DNA of 23,246 nt from CAYWXK01 sp964462515 (GCA_964462515.1 CAYWXK010000054.1:1-23246); one strand, 5' to 3'. Positions 1-7,741 are shown, numbered from the stretch's first letter. Numbers and translations are program-made. The notes: a model not told the origin generated them from the sequence alone.

Positions 1-276
1 GAATTCGAGAAAAAGGGTATAGAATACCGAAATATGTTCCAGGCTACCGGCTGTCGACACTGCAGCGAGACCGGTTATTTCGGAAGGATAGCGGTCTGCG
101 ACCTGCTGCCTATAACCGACCAGCTAAAGGCCGACATCGCAAATAACAAGGCCTTGATTACGGAGTTGAAAACCGACGGCATAAGGAAAGATAGATTCAA
201 TATGAGGAAAGAAGGATTAAGAAAGGTGTCATCCGGAATAACAACTCTCGAAGAACTCAAGAGAATGGTAGGATAA
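1..276 (+). CDS. GspE/PilB-type secretion ATPase, C-terminal fragment
   Basis: The reading frame is open from the first base of the window, so the gene is cut at its 5' end and only about 91 residues are present. The fragment contains a CxxC pair (GCRHC...) followed by GYFGRIAVCDLLP. This matches the end of the C-terminal zinc-binding region and the 'GRxxxxEll' segment of type II secretion / type IV pilus assembly ATPases (GspE/PilB). The terminal part, with 'RKEGLRKVSSGITTLEELKRM', matches the usual family ending (MRxdGlxKvxxGxTTxeEv). These cytoplasmic hexameric ATPases power assembly of pseudopili or pili. The Walker motifs lie upstream, outside the window. A CvpA-like gene follows after 5 bases. 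A prepilin-like protein at 10470 could be a client of such a system, but no link is shown. Confidence 0.85.
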   Translation, partial: EFEKKGIEYRNMFQATGCRHCSETGYFGRIAVCDLLPITDQLKADIANNKALITELKTDGIRKDRFNMRKEGLRKVSSGITTLEELKRMVG

Positions 277-281
277 AACTT

Positions 282-950
282 ATGATATTCTGGGCAGGCA
301 TACTGGTGGCTGCGTGTTTTGCGTATTTCACCTCCAAAATTGGGTTCCATCAAACCTGGGCGATGGTGTTCAACATCGTCATCTCAATCTATGTGGCGAT
401 TCTCCTGACGCCGGTGGTTGCCGATGCCATTCCCGCTGCCACAGATACCGCGTATGGTTACGCTTTGATTTTAGCAGCTATTACGATAGGGTTACTTGTG
501 ACTTTGCAGGGTATAACATACGCACTTACCGGCCAGTTCAGCGTGACGTTTCCAAAGGTATTTAATTCTGTCGGCAGCGGCATTCTGGGCTTCTTAGCCG
601 GATTTCTTGTCTGGAGTTTCATAGTCGTGGCGGTCTCCACAACACCGATTTCGGCAAGCAATATCGGGCAGACCATCGGCCTCGGCAAAAAGACTGAGCA
701 AACTCATGTGTCGTATATCACCTGGTGGTGTGACCTGGTCGATGCGGTGGCAGGCGCTGGGGACAGTAAATACGCCTCACCACGGATAATTATCATTAAA
801 TTATTGGAAAGCGTGGAAAAGAAGACGCCCCACGGGGCATCCGGGAGAAGAGAGCCAAACAAGCTGGCTGAACCGAATAGTCCCCAGAAACCTCCTGCCG
901 AAAAAGAACAACGCAGACGGTCGAAACGTATCGACCTTGAAGATATTTGA
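282..950 (+). CDS. CvpA-like integral membrane protein
   Basis: This 222-residue protein has about four hydrophobic segments in its first 125 residues (roughly 2-18, 27-46, 60-82 and 98-120). The pattern 'GxxxaxfxSkigfhqtwamvfN' followed by glycine-rich helices resembles CvpA/colicin V production family membrane proteins, though similarity is only moderate by eye. The last 90 residues are hydrophilic and end in a proline- and lysine/arginine-rich tail (roughly residues 182-222), which is probably cytoplasmic and disordered. It begins 5 bases after the secretion ATPase stop, so the two are likely cotranscribed. The biochemical role of CvpA proteins in most bacteria is not established; envelope maintenance has been proposed. 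It could also be an unrelated four-helix membrane protein. Confidence 0.6.
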   Translation: MIFWAGILVAACFAYFTSKIGFHQTWAMVFNIVISIYVAILLTPVVADAIPAATDTAYGYALILAAITIGLLVTLQGITYALTGQFSVTFPKVFNSVGSGILGFLAGFLVWSFIVVAVSTTPISASNIGQTIGLGKKTEQTHVSYITWWCDLVDAVAGAGDSKYASPRIIIIKLLESVEKKTPHGASGRREPNKLAEPNSPQKPPAEKEQRRRSKRIDLEDI

Positions 951-982
951 GATAGCCGAACGGCTGCAGAAAAGGGGTTCGT

Positions 983-2212
983 ATGAAACCAGGGACAGTA
1001 ATAGGTGGCGCAGTGTTAGCCGCCGTTAGTATTGTTGTTTGCAGTTGGGCTTTACAAAAGATAGAACCCATTCGCTGGAAGCATCTATCAACAATAAATG
1101 GTGACATAGCAACTCCAAACGCCGGCGACCAACAGACATCAAGTCTTGTGCTGGATATCGATAAAAACGGCATCAATGATTTCGTTATCAGCGAGCGGAC
1201 GCAAGCACCCTCGGTCGTCTGGTACCGCCGTGGCTCAAATGGGTGGACAAAATACGTGGTCGATAATGACCCTTTGCATATCGAGGCCGGCGGTGACTTT
1301 CACGATATCGACTCAGATGGCGACCTCGATATTGTTTTCGGAGGCGACTGGCAGAACAACAAAGTTTGGTGGTGGGAAAATCCATATCCAAATTATGAGC
1401 CTAATACACCCTGGAAACGCCGTGAAATCAAAAATTTTGGCGGCAATAAGCACCACGACCAGATATTTGGTGATTTCGACGGCGACGGGAAAGCTGAGCT
1501 TGTATTCTGGAACCAGGGCGCATGCAAATTATATATCGCCGAAATCCCAGATAAGCCCAGAGAAGCTCCATCCTGGCAGTGCACAGAAATCTATTCCTAT
1601 AGTAGTGATGGCGAGATGGAGCAGCGAGGGACATATCCTGGCTTCAAAGCCATAAACGAGCACGAAGGTTTAGCTAAAGCAGATATCGATGGTGATGGAA
1701 AGATAGATATTGTCGGCGGAGGTCGATGGTTCAAGCACAACGGCGGCACAAATTACACTCCGAACATCATTGATGCCGGCTATGCATTCACACGAGCAGC
1801 AGCCGGGCAACTGATTAAAGATGGCCGGCCCGAGGTTGTCCTGGTTGTGGGTGATGGCTGGGCGCCGCTTGTGATGTATGAATGGAGGAAAAGAGTCTGG
1901 GTAAGCAAAAAACTAATTGAAGAGGTGGACTGCGGCCACTCATTGGCCATTATCGATTTTGACGGCGACGGCAATCTCGACATCTGGCTGGCAGAGATGC
2001 GCCTGAACGGCAAAAATCCCGATGCTAAAAGTCTGATTTTGTTGGGTGACGGAAAAGGCAACTTCCAGACAACAGAAATATCAACCGGCATTGAGCTGCA
2101 CGAATCCAAAATCGCCGACCTCGATGGTGACGGCGATTTAGATATTCTTGGTAAACCTTACAACTGGCAATCCCCCCGATTGGACGTCTGGCTTCAGGAA
2201 CGTCACCCGTGA
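983..2212 (+). CDS. FG-GAP/VCBS repeat protein with N-terminal membrane anchor
   Basis: This 409-residue protein opens with a hydrophobic stretch (about residues 5-23) that fits a signal anchor or signal peptide. Six calcium-loop-like repeats of the DxDxDGxxD type follow, starting near residues 58, 108, 164, 234, 325 and 379 (for example DIDSDGDLD, DFDGDGKAE, DLDGDGDLD). These are the hallmark of FG-GAP/VCBS repeats, which fold into beta-propellers like integrin alpha and are exported or surface-located. Between the loops are Trp-rich strands such as VWWWENP and GGGRWF. The start at 983 is preceded by a purine-rich AAAAGGGG Shine-Dalgarno-like sequence. The protein probably binds polymers or partners outside the cytoplasm; no catalytic motif was seen. 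Similar proteins are abundant in planctomycetes. Confidence 0.85.
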   Translation: MKPGTVIGGAVLAAVSIVVCSWALQKIEPIRWKHLSTINGDIATPNAGDQQTSSLVLDIDKNGINDFVISERTQAPSVVWYRRGSNGWTKYVVDNDPLHIEAGGDFHDIDSDGDLDIVFGGDWQNNKVWWWENPYPNYEPNTPWKRREIKNFGGNKHHDQIFGDFDGDGKAELVFWNQGACKLYIAEIPDKPREAPSWQCTEIYSYSSDGEMEQRGTYPGFKAINEHEGLAKADIDGDGKIDIVGGGRWFKHNGGTNYTPNIIDAGYAFTRAAAGQLIKDGRPEVVLVVGDGWAPLVMYEWRKRVWVSKKLIEEVDCGHSLAIIDFDGDGNLDIWLAEMRLNGKNPDAKSLILLGDGKGNFQTTEISTGIELHESKIADLDGDGDLDILGKPYNWQSPRLDVWLQERHP

Positions 2213-2238
2213 CTTGTCTCTCGAACTACCGGTCACGG
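2207..2238. other. Inverted repeat at a convergent gene junction
   Basis: CCGTGAC at 2207-2213 and GTCACGG at 2232-2238 are perfect 7-bp complements separated by 18 bases. They sit at the end of the VCBS gene, between it and the converging FmdB gene. No T-run follows on either strand, so this is at best a weak RNA hairpin at the transcript end rather than a canonical intrinsic terminator. Confidence 0.3.
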
Positions 2239-2258
2239 TTCAAAGCAGAGAAGCCACT

Positions 2259-2492
2259 CTAAGCGTGCGGGCAGGTATCCTGCGGACAGATGTCTTCATC
2301 CGGGCATTTGCCATCGGGCATCCAGTCGCAGACCCGCTCGGAACTTTTGTGCACAACCGCAAAGGTTGAAAACAGCTTTTGGACATTCGGACTTTTGCAC
2401 TTTTTGCAAACGTGGCTCTCTTTGCCGGAGGACTTCTGCAAAAACTCCGTCACGTGTCCACATTCGCTGCACTTATATTCAAATATAGGCAT
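2259..2492 (-). CDS. FmdB-family zinc ribbon protein
   Basis: This 77-residue protein begins MPIFEYKC, the standard FmdB/CxxC_CXXC_SSSS opening. A four-cysteine zinc ribbon follows (C8, C11, C29, C32), then VQKLFSTF, which matches the family. An AGAGGA ribosome-binding site lies 7 bases before the ATG. The C-terminal tail has a second set of four cysteines (C55, C63, C69, C74) rich in Asp and Pro, which could bind another metal but is not a motif I can name. FmdB proteins are usually called putative regulators; their actual role is mostly unknown. The gene lies 43 bases downstream of the PfkB-HAD fusion on the same strand and is probably the last gene of that operon. Confidence 0.85.
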   Translation of the reverse strand: MPIFEYKCSECGHVTEFLQKSSGKESHVCKKCKSPNVQKLFSTFAVVHKSSERVCDWMPDGKCPDEDICPQDTCPHA

Positions 2493-2535
2493 TTACAAAT
2501 CCTCTGATAAGTTCATATTTACTCACTTATGTATT

Positions 2536-4437
2536 TTATCCTCCTGGTAATAAAAGTTCGAGTAGTTTTTGAGATTGCGAATAATCTGGTGCGATGATGT
2601 GGGCGCCGGCTTTGACAAGGCGGTTGCGCTTTTCGATATTTAAGCCGTGCCGGCGAATCTCATCGCTTGCGATGCCGATGGCAAGACCATCTCGCTTTCT
2701 ACTTTCGCGCAGCTCAACCGGCCCATCGCCAAATACTACCAGTTCTGGACCCTGCAGATTGTTTTCTCGCATTATCCTTTCGATGACCATTTTCTTGGAA
2801 TACTTTGCGGCATCATCGAGGGCTCCGTAAATATGGCCGTCGAAAAAGTGAGCGTAGCCGAGCGCCGTTACCTCAGCAACGACGTCCTTGTGGTCTGTTC
2901 CGCTTGCCAGGTAAAGTTTTATGCCCCTTTGCTGCAGGGCTTTCAAAAATTCTAAAGCTCCTTTGATTGTGTAATCGGTGATGTCGAGTTCACCGCGTTT
3001 GAATTTGGCAATTCGCTGATTGACAAGCTCCATCATCGCATCGTTATAAATTTCCTTATAGCCGAATTTGTCGAGGATTTTATTGGCAGGGACAATACCA
3101 AACTCCTTGACCATTTCAACGAGGGCCTGCATCTGGATAATCGTCTCGACGCCTGTTGATTTGTCGATATAGTCGAGGACGCGATTTCTAACCTTGTGAT
3201 AGAGTGTTTCACTGGCGGTCTGGTATCTGTCGCCGAGAATGGCCTTAATCATCACCGGCGCCATTATTTGTTCCCAGCCCTGTCTTAACGTGCTTATGGT
3301 TCCATCGTTGTCAAAGACAGCATGTTTTATTCTGCCGAGCGGTATCGACTGGTAGCAAAGCTCTATCTCTGCGTCACCATAGTATCGTGCTCGCCGCCGG
3401 TCGGTCGCAAGCTCAGGCTGATAGATATAATCGGCGTCTCTGCCGATCTCCAGGATTTCCTGGCCCGAAGTGGTGCCGGTCTGGAATAATTTCTGGACAG
3501 TTACAGAGGCTGCAAAGTTGGCAAACTCCGCTGCCTCTGCAGGCTCAACCCTTGCCCCGAGACATAAAGCAAGGGCGCTTGTTACGGTGTCACCTGCTCC
3601 GACAGGGTCAAGTTTTTTAAGCAGTTGTATTCCGGGAATATCATAAACGCCTTGCGAGTCGGCGGTAATGATTCCCCTCGGCCCGCGAGTTAAAAATACA
3701 GGTTTATTGAATTGTCGATAAAGGTTCTCGGCATATTTTTTGACGTCTTCCGCTGCAAGAACGTCATCTAACTTGACATCGACGCCATTAAGCCTGGCTG
3801 CTTCCAATTCATTTGTTTTGCGGTAGATGTTTTTAAACTTGCGGCCATAATGCCTGGTGTCCAGCAGGACGATTTTTTGATGAAACTCTCGAAAAAGGGT
3901 GTTGGCCTGGTCGATGAAGGACTCATTTGTAATGCTGCCGGGGACTTGCTGGTTGACAATCAGGGCATCGGCGGTTTGCAAGGCATTGTGAATGCCCTTT
4001 AGCAGTATCTGGTCGGTCTGGTCGGTTCGCTTATTGAAAAAGCCGAAATCTATTCGCGGCTGCTCATCGCCTTCAAGATACGGTTTGCCGAATGTCACTG
4101 TGTCGAAGTTTTCTTTTTGAATGACAAGATATGTTATATCAACATTCAACTGGCGAAGATGGCGTGTAAGTTCTCGACCGAAGATGTCATCACCGATAAC
4201 ACCTATGACCTGTATGGCTGCCGGTTCAAGGGCTATAAGATTTGCGACGATGTTTGAGGCACCGCCGAGCGAGTAATAGTGCTTGCCGACCGCCCGGCCC
4301 TGTAAGCCGGTCTCAACAGACGATTCTGAGCCGCGAGGGTCAAGCAGCCAGTAGGCATCGAGGCAGAAATCACCATAGACTGCAACTTTGACGTTTCTGA
4401 TTCGCGCTACAATTTCCTTGATGCGTTCTTCTTTCAT
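2536..4437 (-). CDS. PfkB-family sugar kinase fused to HAD phosphatase
   Basis: Residues about 15-350 form a PfkB/ribokinase-family kinase resembling domain I of HldE (RfaE). It has a VYGDFCLDAYW opening, a SLGGASNIVANL substrate/glycine-rich segment and the anion-hole motif DPVGAGDT near residue 278. Residues about 365-633 form a HAD hydrolase with FDNDGT near residue 374 (DxD nucleophile and acid/base), a YLASGTDH motif II and VVFGDGPVE as motif IV, with a helical cap between, as in phosphoglycolate phosphatases. One chain may therefore phosphorylate and dephosphorylate related sugar intermediates; the substrate is unknown. A GTG at 4452 overlaps the upstream stop as GTGA, but ATG 4437 is preferred because a GAGGTGAGG ribosome-binding site sits 9 bases before it. 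Translational coupling to the upstream DHS-fold gene is likely. It is not a standard HldE, since the nucleotidyltransferase domain is absent. Confidence 0.88.
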   Translation of the reverse strand: MKEERIKEIVARIRNVKVAVYGDFCLDAYWLLDPRGSESSVETGLQGRAVGKHYYSLGGASNIVANLIALEPAAIQVIGVIGDDIFGRELTRHLRQLNVDITYLVIQKENFDTVTFGKPYLEGDEQPRIDFGFFNKRTDQTDQILLKGIHNALQTADALIVNQQVPGSITNESFIDQANTLFREFHQKIVLLDTRHYGRKFKNIYRKTNELEAARLNGVDVKLDDVLAAEDVKKYAENLYRQFNKPVFLTRGPRGIITADSQGVYDIPGIQLLKKLDPVGAGDTVTSALALCLGARVEPAEAAEFANFAASVTVQKLFQTGTTSGQEILEIGRDADYIYQPELATDRRRARYYGDAEIELCYQSIPLGRIKHAVFDNDGTISTLRQGWEQIMAPVMIKAILGDRYQTASETLYHKVRNRVLDYIDKSTGVETIIQMQALVEMVKEFGIVPANKILDKFGYKEIYNDAMMELVNQRIAKFKRGELDITDYTIKGALEFLKALQQRGIKLYLASGTDHKDVVAEVTALGYAHFFDGHIYGALDDAAKYSKKMVIERIMRENNLQGPELVVFGDGPVELRESRKRDGLAIGIASDEIRRHGLNIEKRNRLVKAGAHIIAPDYSQSQKLLELLLPGG

Positions 4438-4448
4438 TGATTTTTGCC

Positions 4449-5486
4449 TCACCTCTCCAGTTTTTCAATTATCTTTTTATAAAGAAGTGGAAACGTTTTT
4501 TTCTGGTTGCCCTGGATATAAAAGCCCTTGCCGGCAAAGGACTGCGGAATACGTGTTACAACACTTTTTTGGTCGCGGAAATAATAACCCTGTGCGGATT
4601 CATCGGACATCTGGTCTGCCTTGTAGTCGCGGAGGTCAAAGTCCGCAACGATGATGTTCCTGGGCAAACTGCCTACGTTGGCAGCCATTGAGACAGCTTT
4701 AAGAAAAACTTCAGGGCCGGTAACAGCGCTTCCAATGTTCAATACTACGCCCCCCTTCGTCAGTCTGGTTATCTCGTTTGTGTATATAAGAAAATCCCTG
4801 CCGGAGCAACCGCCTTTGGCCTGGCCATCAAAGGATAAATGATGTTCGGTAACATCTGTGCCTATCCCGACATGAATAGTAACAGGAATATCGTTTTTGT
4901 AACAGGTAGCGAGAATACTGGTTTCAGAATGCAAGAATTTACGCGGCGAATCTTTCTTTGCAACTATTGCGAGGACCTCGTTACGGAAATCTGGTTCGCA
5001 AATCATTTTGCCCAGTGACTCACCGAAGCCGAGCATATATTTATTGCCGATAGATATAGCACAATTTATATATGCAAACTCGTAAGCCATTCCAAATTTA
5101 CCTTCGCCGAGCGAATCAGGAACATATTCTGCTGTCTGGCCTATTAAAGCCAGCTCAAAATCGTGAATGGCTGTTGCACCGTTGCCGGCAACGAGCGTAA
5201 CAAGCCGGAGTTTGATAAGGTCGATGAGCAGAGGCCCCAGGCCATTCTTTATCAAATGGGCGCCAGTAAAAAGAACTACAGGATTGCCCTGTTTCCGAGT
5301 AGATACTATCGCATCGGCAATTCTATCGATATTACCACAAACATCACCTGGTAAGTCAATGTCGATGCCGGCTATATCTTTAGGAAACACAAGGTCCTTC
5401 AACGTTACCTTGTTGGTCCGGGCGCTTATCGGATATGTAGTGATTCGACTTGGGTCGAAAATCTTATATTTGCCATTATAGTCCAT
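4449..5486 (-). CDS. Deoxyhypusine-synthase-fold protein of unknown function
   Basis: This 345-residue cytosolic protein has a GAHLIKNGLGP segment near residue 76 and GNGATAIHDFE near residue 100. These resemble the Rossmann-like core of deoxyhypusine-synthase-fold proteins and the TIGR00300/LOR-SDH group ('GNxxAxHDxE'). The LNIGSAVTGPEVF segment in the C-terminal half looks like another ligand-binding loop. I do not see the catalytic Lys context (WGK) of true deoxyhypusine or homospermidine synthases, so those reactions should not be assigned. The gene starts 9 bases after the AGE epimerase stop and ends overlapping the start region of the PfkB-HAD gene, so all three are probably one operon. 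A NAD-dependent step on a sugar or amino-sugar is conceivable but is only an inference from context. Confidence 0.6.
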   Translation of the reverse strand: MDYNGKYKIFDPSRITTYPISARTNKVTLKDLVFPKDIAGIDIDLPGDVCGNIDRIADAIVSTRKQGNPVVLFTGAHLIKNGLGPLLIDLIKLRLVTLVAGNGATAIHDFELALIGQTAEYVPDSLGEGKFGMAYEFAYINCAISIGNKYMLGFGESLGKMICEPDFRNEVLAIVAKKDSPRKFLHSETSILATCYKNDIPVTIHVGIGTDVTEHHLSFDGQAKGGCSGRDFLIYTNEITRLTKGGVVLNIGSAVTGPEVFLKAVSMAANVGSLPRNIIVADFDLRDYKADQMSDESAQGYYFRDQKSVVTRIPQSFAGKGFYIQGNQKKTFPLLYKKIIEKLER

Positions 5487-5495
5487 ACGCAGTCG

Positions 5496-6779
5496 TTACT
5501 TAATTTTTGCGAGCAATTTTTCGAGCCGTTTTATGCACTCCACCATACAACGGATTGTATGATAGTTAACCTTCCAGGAATGGCTCATATGCGTCCAGAT
5601 AGGCCTGCCTTCTCTTGTCGTCAAAGGCCACCACTCCCCTACCGGATGGTTTATCATTTTATCGAAGACGAAGCGGTGGACATTTTCGTAGGCCGGCCAG
5701 TATTTACCCGGACTAAATCGCAGGCAGGCTTCGAGCATCCCAATCATAACTTCTGCCTGCTGCCAGAATTCTTTTTCCATATCATAGACGCCGCCTGCGT
5801 GCGGGCCCTCGACATAAACGCCGCCGTATTCCCAATCAATGCCGTTTTTCATTCCGTGGTCCATCGACTTTTTTATAACTTTTCTATATTGCTCAAAATA
5901 ATTCTCGCCAAAAATGTCCATTGCGTGAGCAAGCAGCCAGGCAAATTCAACGTTGTGTCCTGCTGATGTGTTGTCCTCAGCATGTGACTTTTTGCCTCCT
6001 TCGGCAAAGCGGTCCCAGCCCCAGATAATATCGAACTTTATTTGCGGGGCAATCTTCCAGTCGGCCCAAAATTGTGGAATGCCTGTGCCGTATCTTTTAT
6101 GCAAAATTCTTTTTATTAGAATCTCAATATCTTCAATCAGCGTTCTGCGGTGGATGGATTGCTTGCTGCACTCATACAGATTAGTAAAGGCCTCCATCAG
6201 GTGCATGTGGACATCGAGCGTTTTTCTGTCACCGACCTTACTGCTGGGGCCGCACAGCTCCCAGTTTCTCTCGAACATCTCAAAATAGCCACCATACATA
6301 GTATCTGCACAATGCTTTTTGACAAGGTCAAAGACCTTTTCAGCGTATTCCAAACCGCGATTATCACCTGTTGCCATTGTGTATTCGCTCAATGAATACA
6401 TCGCAAAGCTAAGCCCATAGAGAATCTTTTTGTCGATAGTAACTTCGCCCTTGCGGTTGAGCATCCAGAAAAAGCCGCCATACTGATTATCCCACATCTT
6501 GTTGATAAGAAAATCGACGCCGTGTTTAGCGAATTCTGCACATCTGCCGCCGCCATATCCCGCACGATGTGCTGCGGACATCGAATAGACGGTGCGGGTC
6601 TGTGAGATTAAGGATTTTTCATCTGTGCCGGCGTCTTTGCCGTCTTTGTCGAAATGCGTGATAAAGCCGCCGTATTTATCATCCTTGCAGCGCTCCAGCC
6701 AGAACGGCAATAGTTCCGTATTTAAATGCTTCTTACATTCCTCTAAACAGCCAGTTACTTTTTCCTTGTTTATAGCCAT
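5496..6779 (-). CDS. AGE-family sugar 2-epimerase/isomerase
   Basis: This 427-residue protein has the length and alpha/alpha-barrel signatures of the N-acylglucosamine 2-epimerase superfamily, which also includes cellobiose 2-epimerase and mannose isomerase (YihS-like). Visible signatures are YGGFITHFDKDG near residue 37, a YGGFFW block, GHNVEFAWLL near residue 272 (the conserved catalytic-His region, compare GHDIExsWLL in cellobiose epimerases), EFWQQAEVMIG, and WTHMSHSWKVNYHT at the end, a usual site of conserved His/Trp. The enzymes interconvert C2 epimers or aldose/ketose pairs of free sugars. The exact substrate cannot be read from the sequence. AAAGGA lies 8 bases before the ATG. It is the first gene of the epimerase, DHS-fold, PfkB-HAD, FmdB set. 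Confidence 0.88.
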   Translation of the reverse strand: MAINKEKVTGCLEECKKHLNTELLPFWLERCKDDKYGGFITHFDKDGKDAGTDEKSLISQTRTVYSMSAAHRAGYGGGRCAEFAKHGVDFLINKMWDNQYGGFFWMLNRKGEVTIDKKILYGLSFAMYSLSEYTMATGDNRGLEYAEKVFDLVKKHCADTMYGGYFEMFERNWELCGPSSKVGDRKTLDVHMHLMEAFTNLYECSKQSIHRRTLIEDIEILIKRILHKRYGTGIPQFWADWKIAPQIKFDIIWGWDRFAEGGKKSHAEDNTSAGHNVEFAWLLAHAMDIFGENYFEQYRKVIKKSMDHGMKNGIDWEYGGVYVEGPHAGGVYDMEKEFWQQAEVMIGMLEACLRFSPGKYWPAYENVHRFVFDKMINHPVGEWWPLTTREGRPIWTHMSHSWKVNYHTIRCMVECIKRLEKLLAKIK

Positions 6780-6835
6780 TTTGAAATCCTTTCAAATAGT
6801 CGTTGGTCGTCAGTCTTTGGTCTATCAGACAGCGT

Positions 6836-6864
6836 ATAATAACAAAAACGCCCGTCTTTATCAA
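6836..6864 (-). promoter_or_regulatory. Possible promoter for the sugar operon
   Basis: On the minus strand TTGATA (6864-6859) and TATTAT (6841-6836) are 17 bases apart, about 57 bases before the epimerase ATG. The boxes overlap the terminator hairpin described next. One of the two readings may be fortuitous, or the operon may start right where the upstream one ends. Confidence 0.35.
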
Positions 6865-6869
6865 CGGGC
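6841..6869 (-). terminator. Intrinsic terminator after the HepT/DUF2442 genes
   Basis: Read on the minus strand, GCCCGT (6869-6864) and ACGGGC (6855-6850) form a 6-bp GC-rich stem with an 8-base loop, followed by GTTTTTGTT. This fits a Rho-independent terminator. It would end transcription of the MntA/HepT/DUF2442 genes 130 bases after the last stop codon. Confidence 0.6.
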
Positions 6870-6894
6870 ACTTTTACCACAGAGTCACAAATTA

Positions 6895-7001
6895 CCTGAT
6901 TTACCGATACCCTTATCCACAATTAACCAATCCTGGAGCGAAGCGTAAGTCCGCCGTCTTCTTGCGGAAACTAATTAACCAATTAACAATTTTCTCTGTG
7001 T
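6895..7001. repeat. Patchwork of short repeats in an intergenic gap
   Basis: This gap holds two copies of an AATTAACCAAT word (about 6922-6932 and 6971-6982, the second continuing as AATTAACAATT). Between them is a TCCGC...GCGGA hairpin (about 6951-6966) containing AAGTCCGCCGTC. That word is the complement of the GACGGYGGACTT word also found in the prepilin leader (10503) and, as GGCGGACTT, in the hairpin at 10079. The gap then runs into TCTCTGTGTTC. No coding potential is evident. It looks like several small dispersed repeats laid end to end. Confidence 0.5.
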
Positions 7002-7271
7002 TCAACTACGGCTCTTACTTTTTACTTTCGCCTTTTGCTCAACCCCAATTTCATATAGAAAGTCGGGAGATACATCAGCGTCATTATCCCAGACGATCGT
7101 ATCTATATCTGGATTTACGCGGACGGTTTTGAAGTAATCAATGTCCTTTAATAGCTCAAAGACCTCACCATCCAGATACGGCTCAAGTTCCACAAGTTTC
7201 ATCACGCCATCCTCAAAAGTCAACAGCAGTTTGTATCCAGATACATAAGCCACATCTTTGACAAAATGCAT
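7002..7271 (-). CDS. DUF2442 domain protein with repeat-derived tail
   Basis: From the ATG at 7271 this 89-residue protein reads MHFVKDVAYVSGYKLLLTF, then LEPYLDGEVFELLKD, YFKTVRV and IVWDNDADVSPDFLYE. That is the full DUF2442 pattern. An in-frame ATG six codons upstream (7289) lacks the family alignment, while GAGTGG precedes the chosen start. DUF2442 proteins are small, often found beside toxin-antitoxin genes, and of unknown activity. Here the gene follows HepT by a short gap and is likely cotranscribed with it. The last ten residues (KAKVKSKSRS) are not part of the domain; they are encoded by a GTAAAAAGTAA-type repeat of the sort seen at the end of blaI (17888), so the 3' end appears extended by repeat sequence. 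Confidence 0.8.
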   Translation of the reverse strand: MHFVKDVAYVSGYKLLLTFEDGVMKLVELEPYLDGEVFELLKDIDYFKTVRVNPDIDTIVWDNDADVSPDFLYEIGVEQKAKVKSKSRS

Positions 7272-7303
7272 AGGCCACTCACATATCAAAGGGGAATGTT
7301 TAT

Positions 7304-7741
7304 TTATACAGTGTTATCTGAAGCCCCGCAATACCTCTCTATTGCTGACAGAAACCGTGACCAAACCTTTGGAATATCATTTGCTAAATCATCCAAGTTC
7401 GCCTCTTCAAGCATAAATCTATACGCATGAATAAAAAAATGCCTGAAGGTTAGATATTCATAGAGTTCATCAGATAGCTTTTCTGGTATGATTCCTATTG
7501 ATACTGAAAGGTCGAGTAAATCCTTATGCGACGTTTCTGTTCTTGGAATATGTGTGCCTTTTGTTTTTAGAATTTGCTTCAACATATTTTCTATGCCGTT
7601 GTAAATGTTATGCAGAAACGTAGCGATGGCAGCCAATTCAATGGTTGACCTTTCTTTTCTGTCCATCGCAACTTTGAGATTAGCCAAAGCTTTTTCTACG
7701 TTTTCTTTTTCTGCTGCTATTTTTCTCGTCAAATCAACCAT
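7304..7741 (-). CDS. HepT-like HEPN ribonuclease toxin
   Basis: This 145-residue, mainly helical protein has the HEPN RX4HXY motif as RHFFIHAY (R100, H105, Y107) and the family segments FLHNIYNGIENMLKQI and SHKDLLDL. HepT toxins are HEPN-fold ribonucleases. In characterised pairs the partner nucleotidyltransferase MntA adds AMP to the motif tyrosine (here Y107) and neutralises the toxin. All motif residues are intact, so the toxin may be functional. Its start overlaps the end of the MntA-like gene by 8 bases, which implies coupled expression. A DUF2442 gene follows. The family call is strong, but activity cannot be read from the sequence. Confidence 0.9.
   Translation of the reverse strand: MVDLTRKIAAEKENVEKALANLKVAMDRKERSTIELAAIATFLHNIYNGIENMLKQILKTKGTHIPRTETSHKDLLDLSVSIGIIPEKLSDELYEYLTFRHFFIHAYRFMLEEANLDDLANDIPKVWSRFLSAIERYCGASDNTV

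Noticed and set aside
1..6. EcoRI site at the first base as a clone boundary
   Set aside because: A single GAATTC at the window edge can occur by chance, and nothing vector-like is next to it.
796..1176. A 126-residue minus-strand gene spanning the CvpA/VCBS junction
   Set aside because: It overlaps two well-supported plus-strand genes and shows no family motif.
2536..4437. Annotation as HldE (bifunctional heptose kinase/adenylyltransferase)
   Set aside because: The C-terminal half is a HAD hydrolase with DxD and GDG motifs; no nucleotidyltransferase motif is present.
4449..5486. A true deoxyhypusine or homospermidine synthase
   Set aside because: The fold-level motifs fit, but the catalytic lysine context is not seen and the gene sits in a sugar operon.
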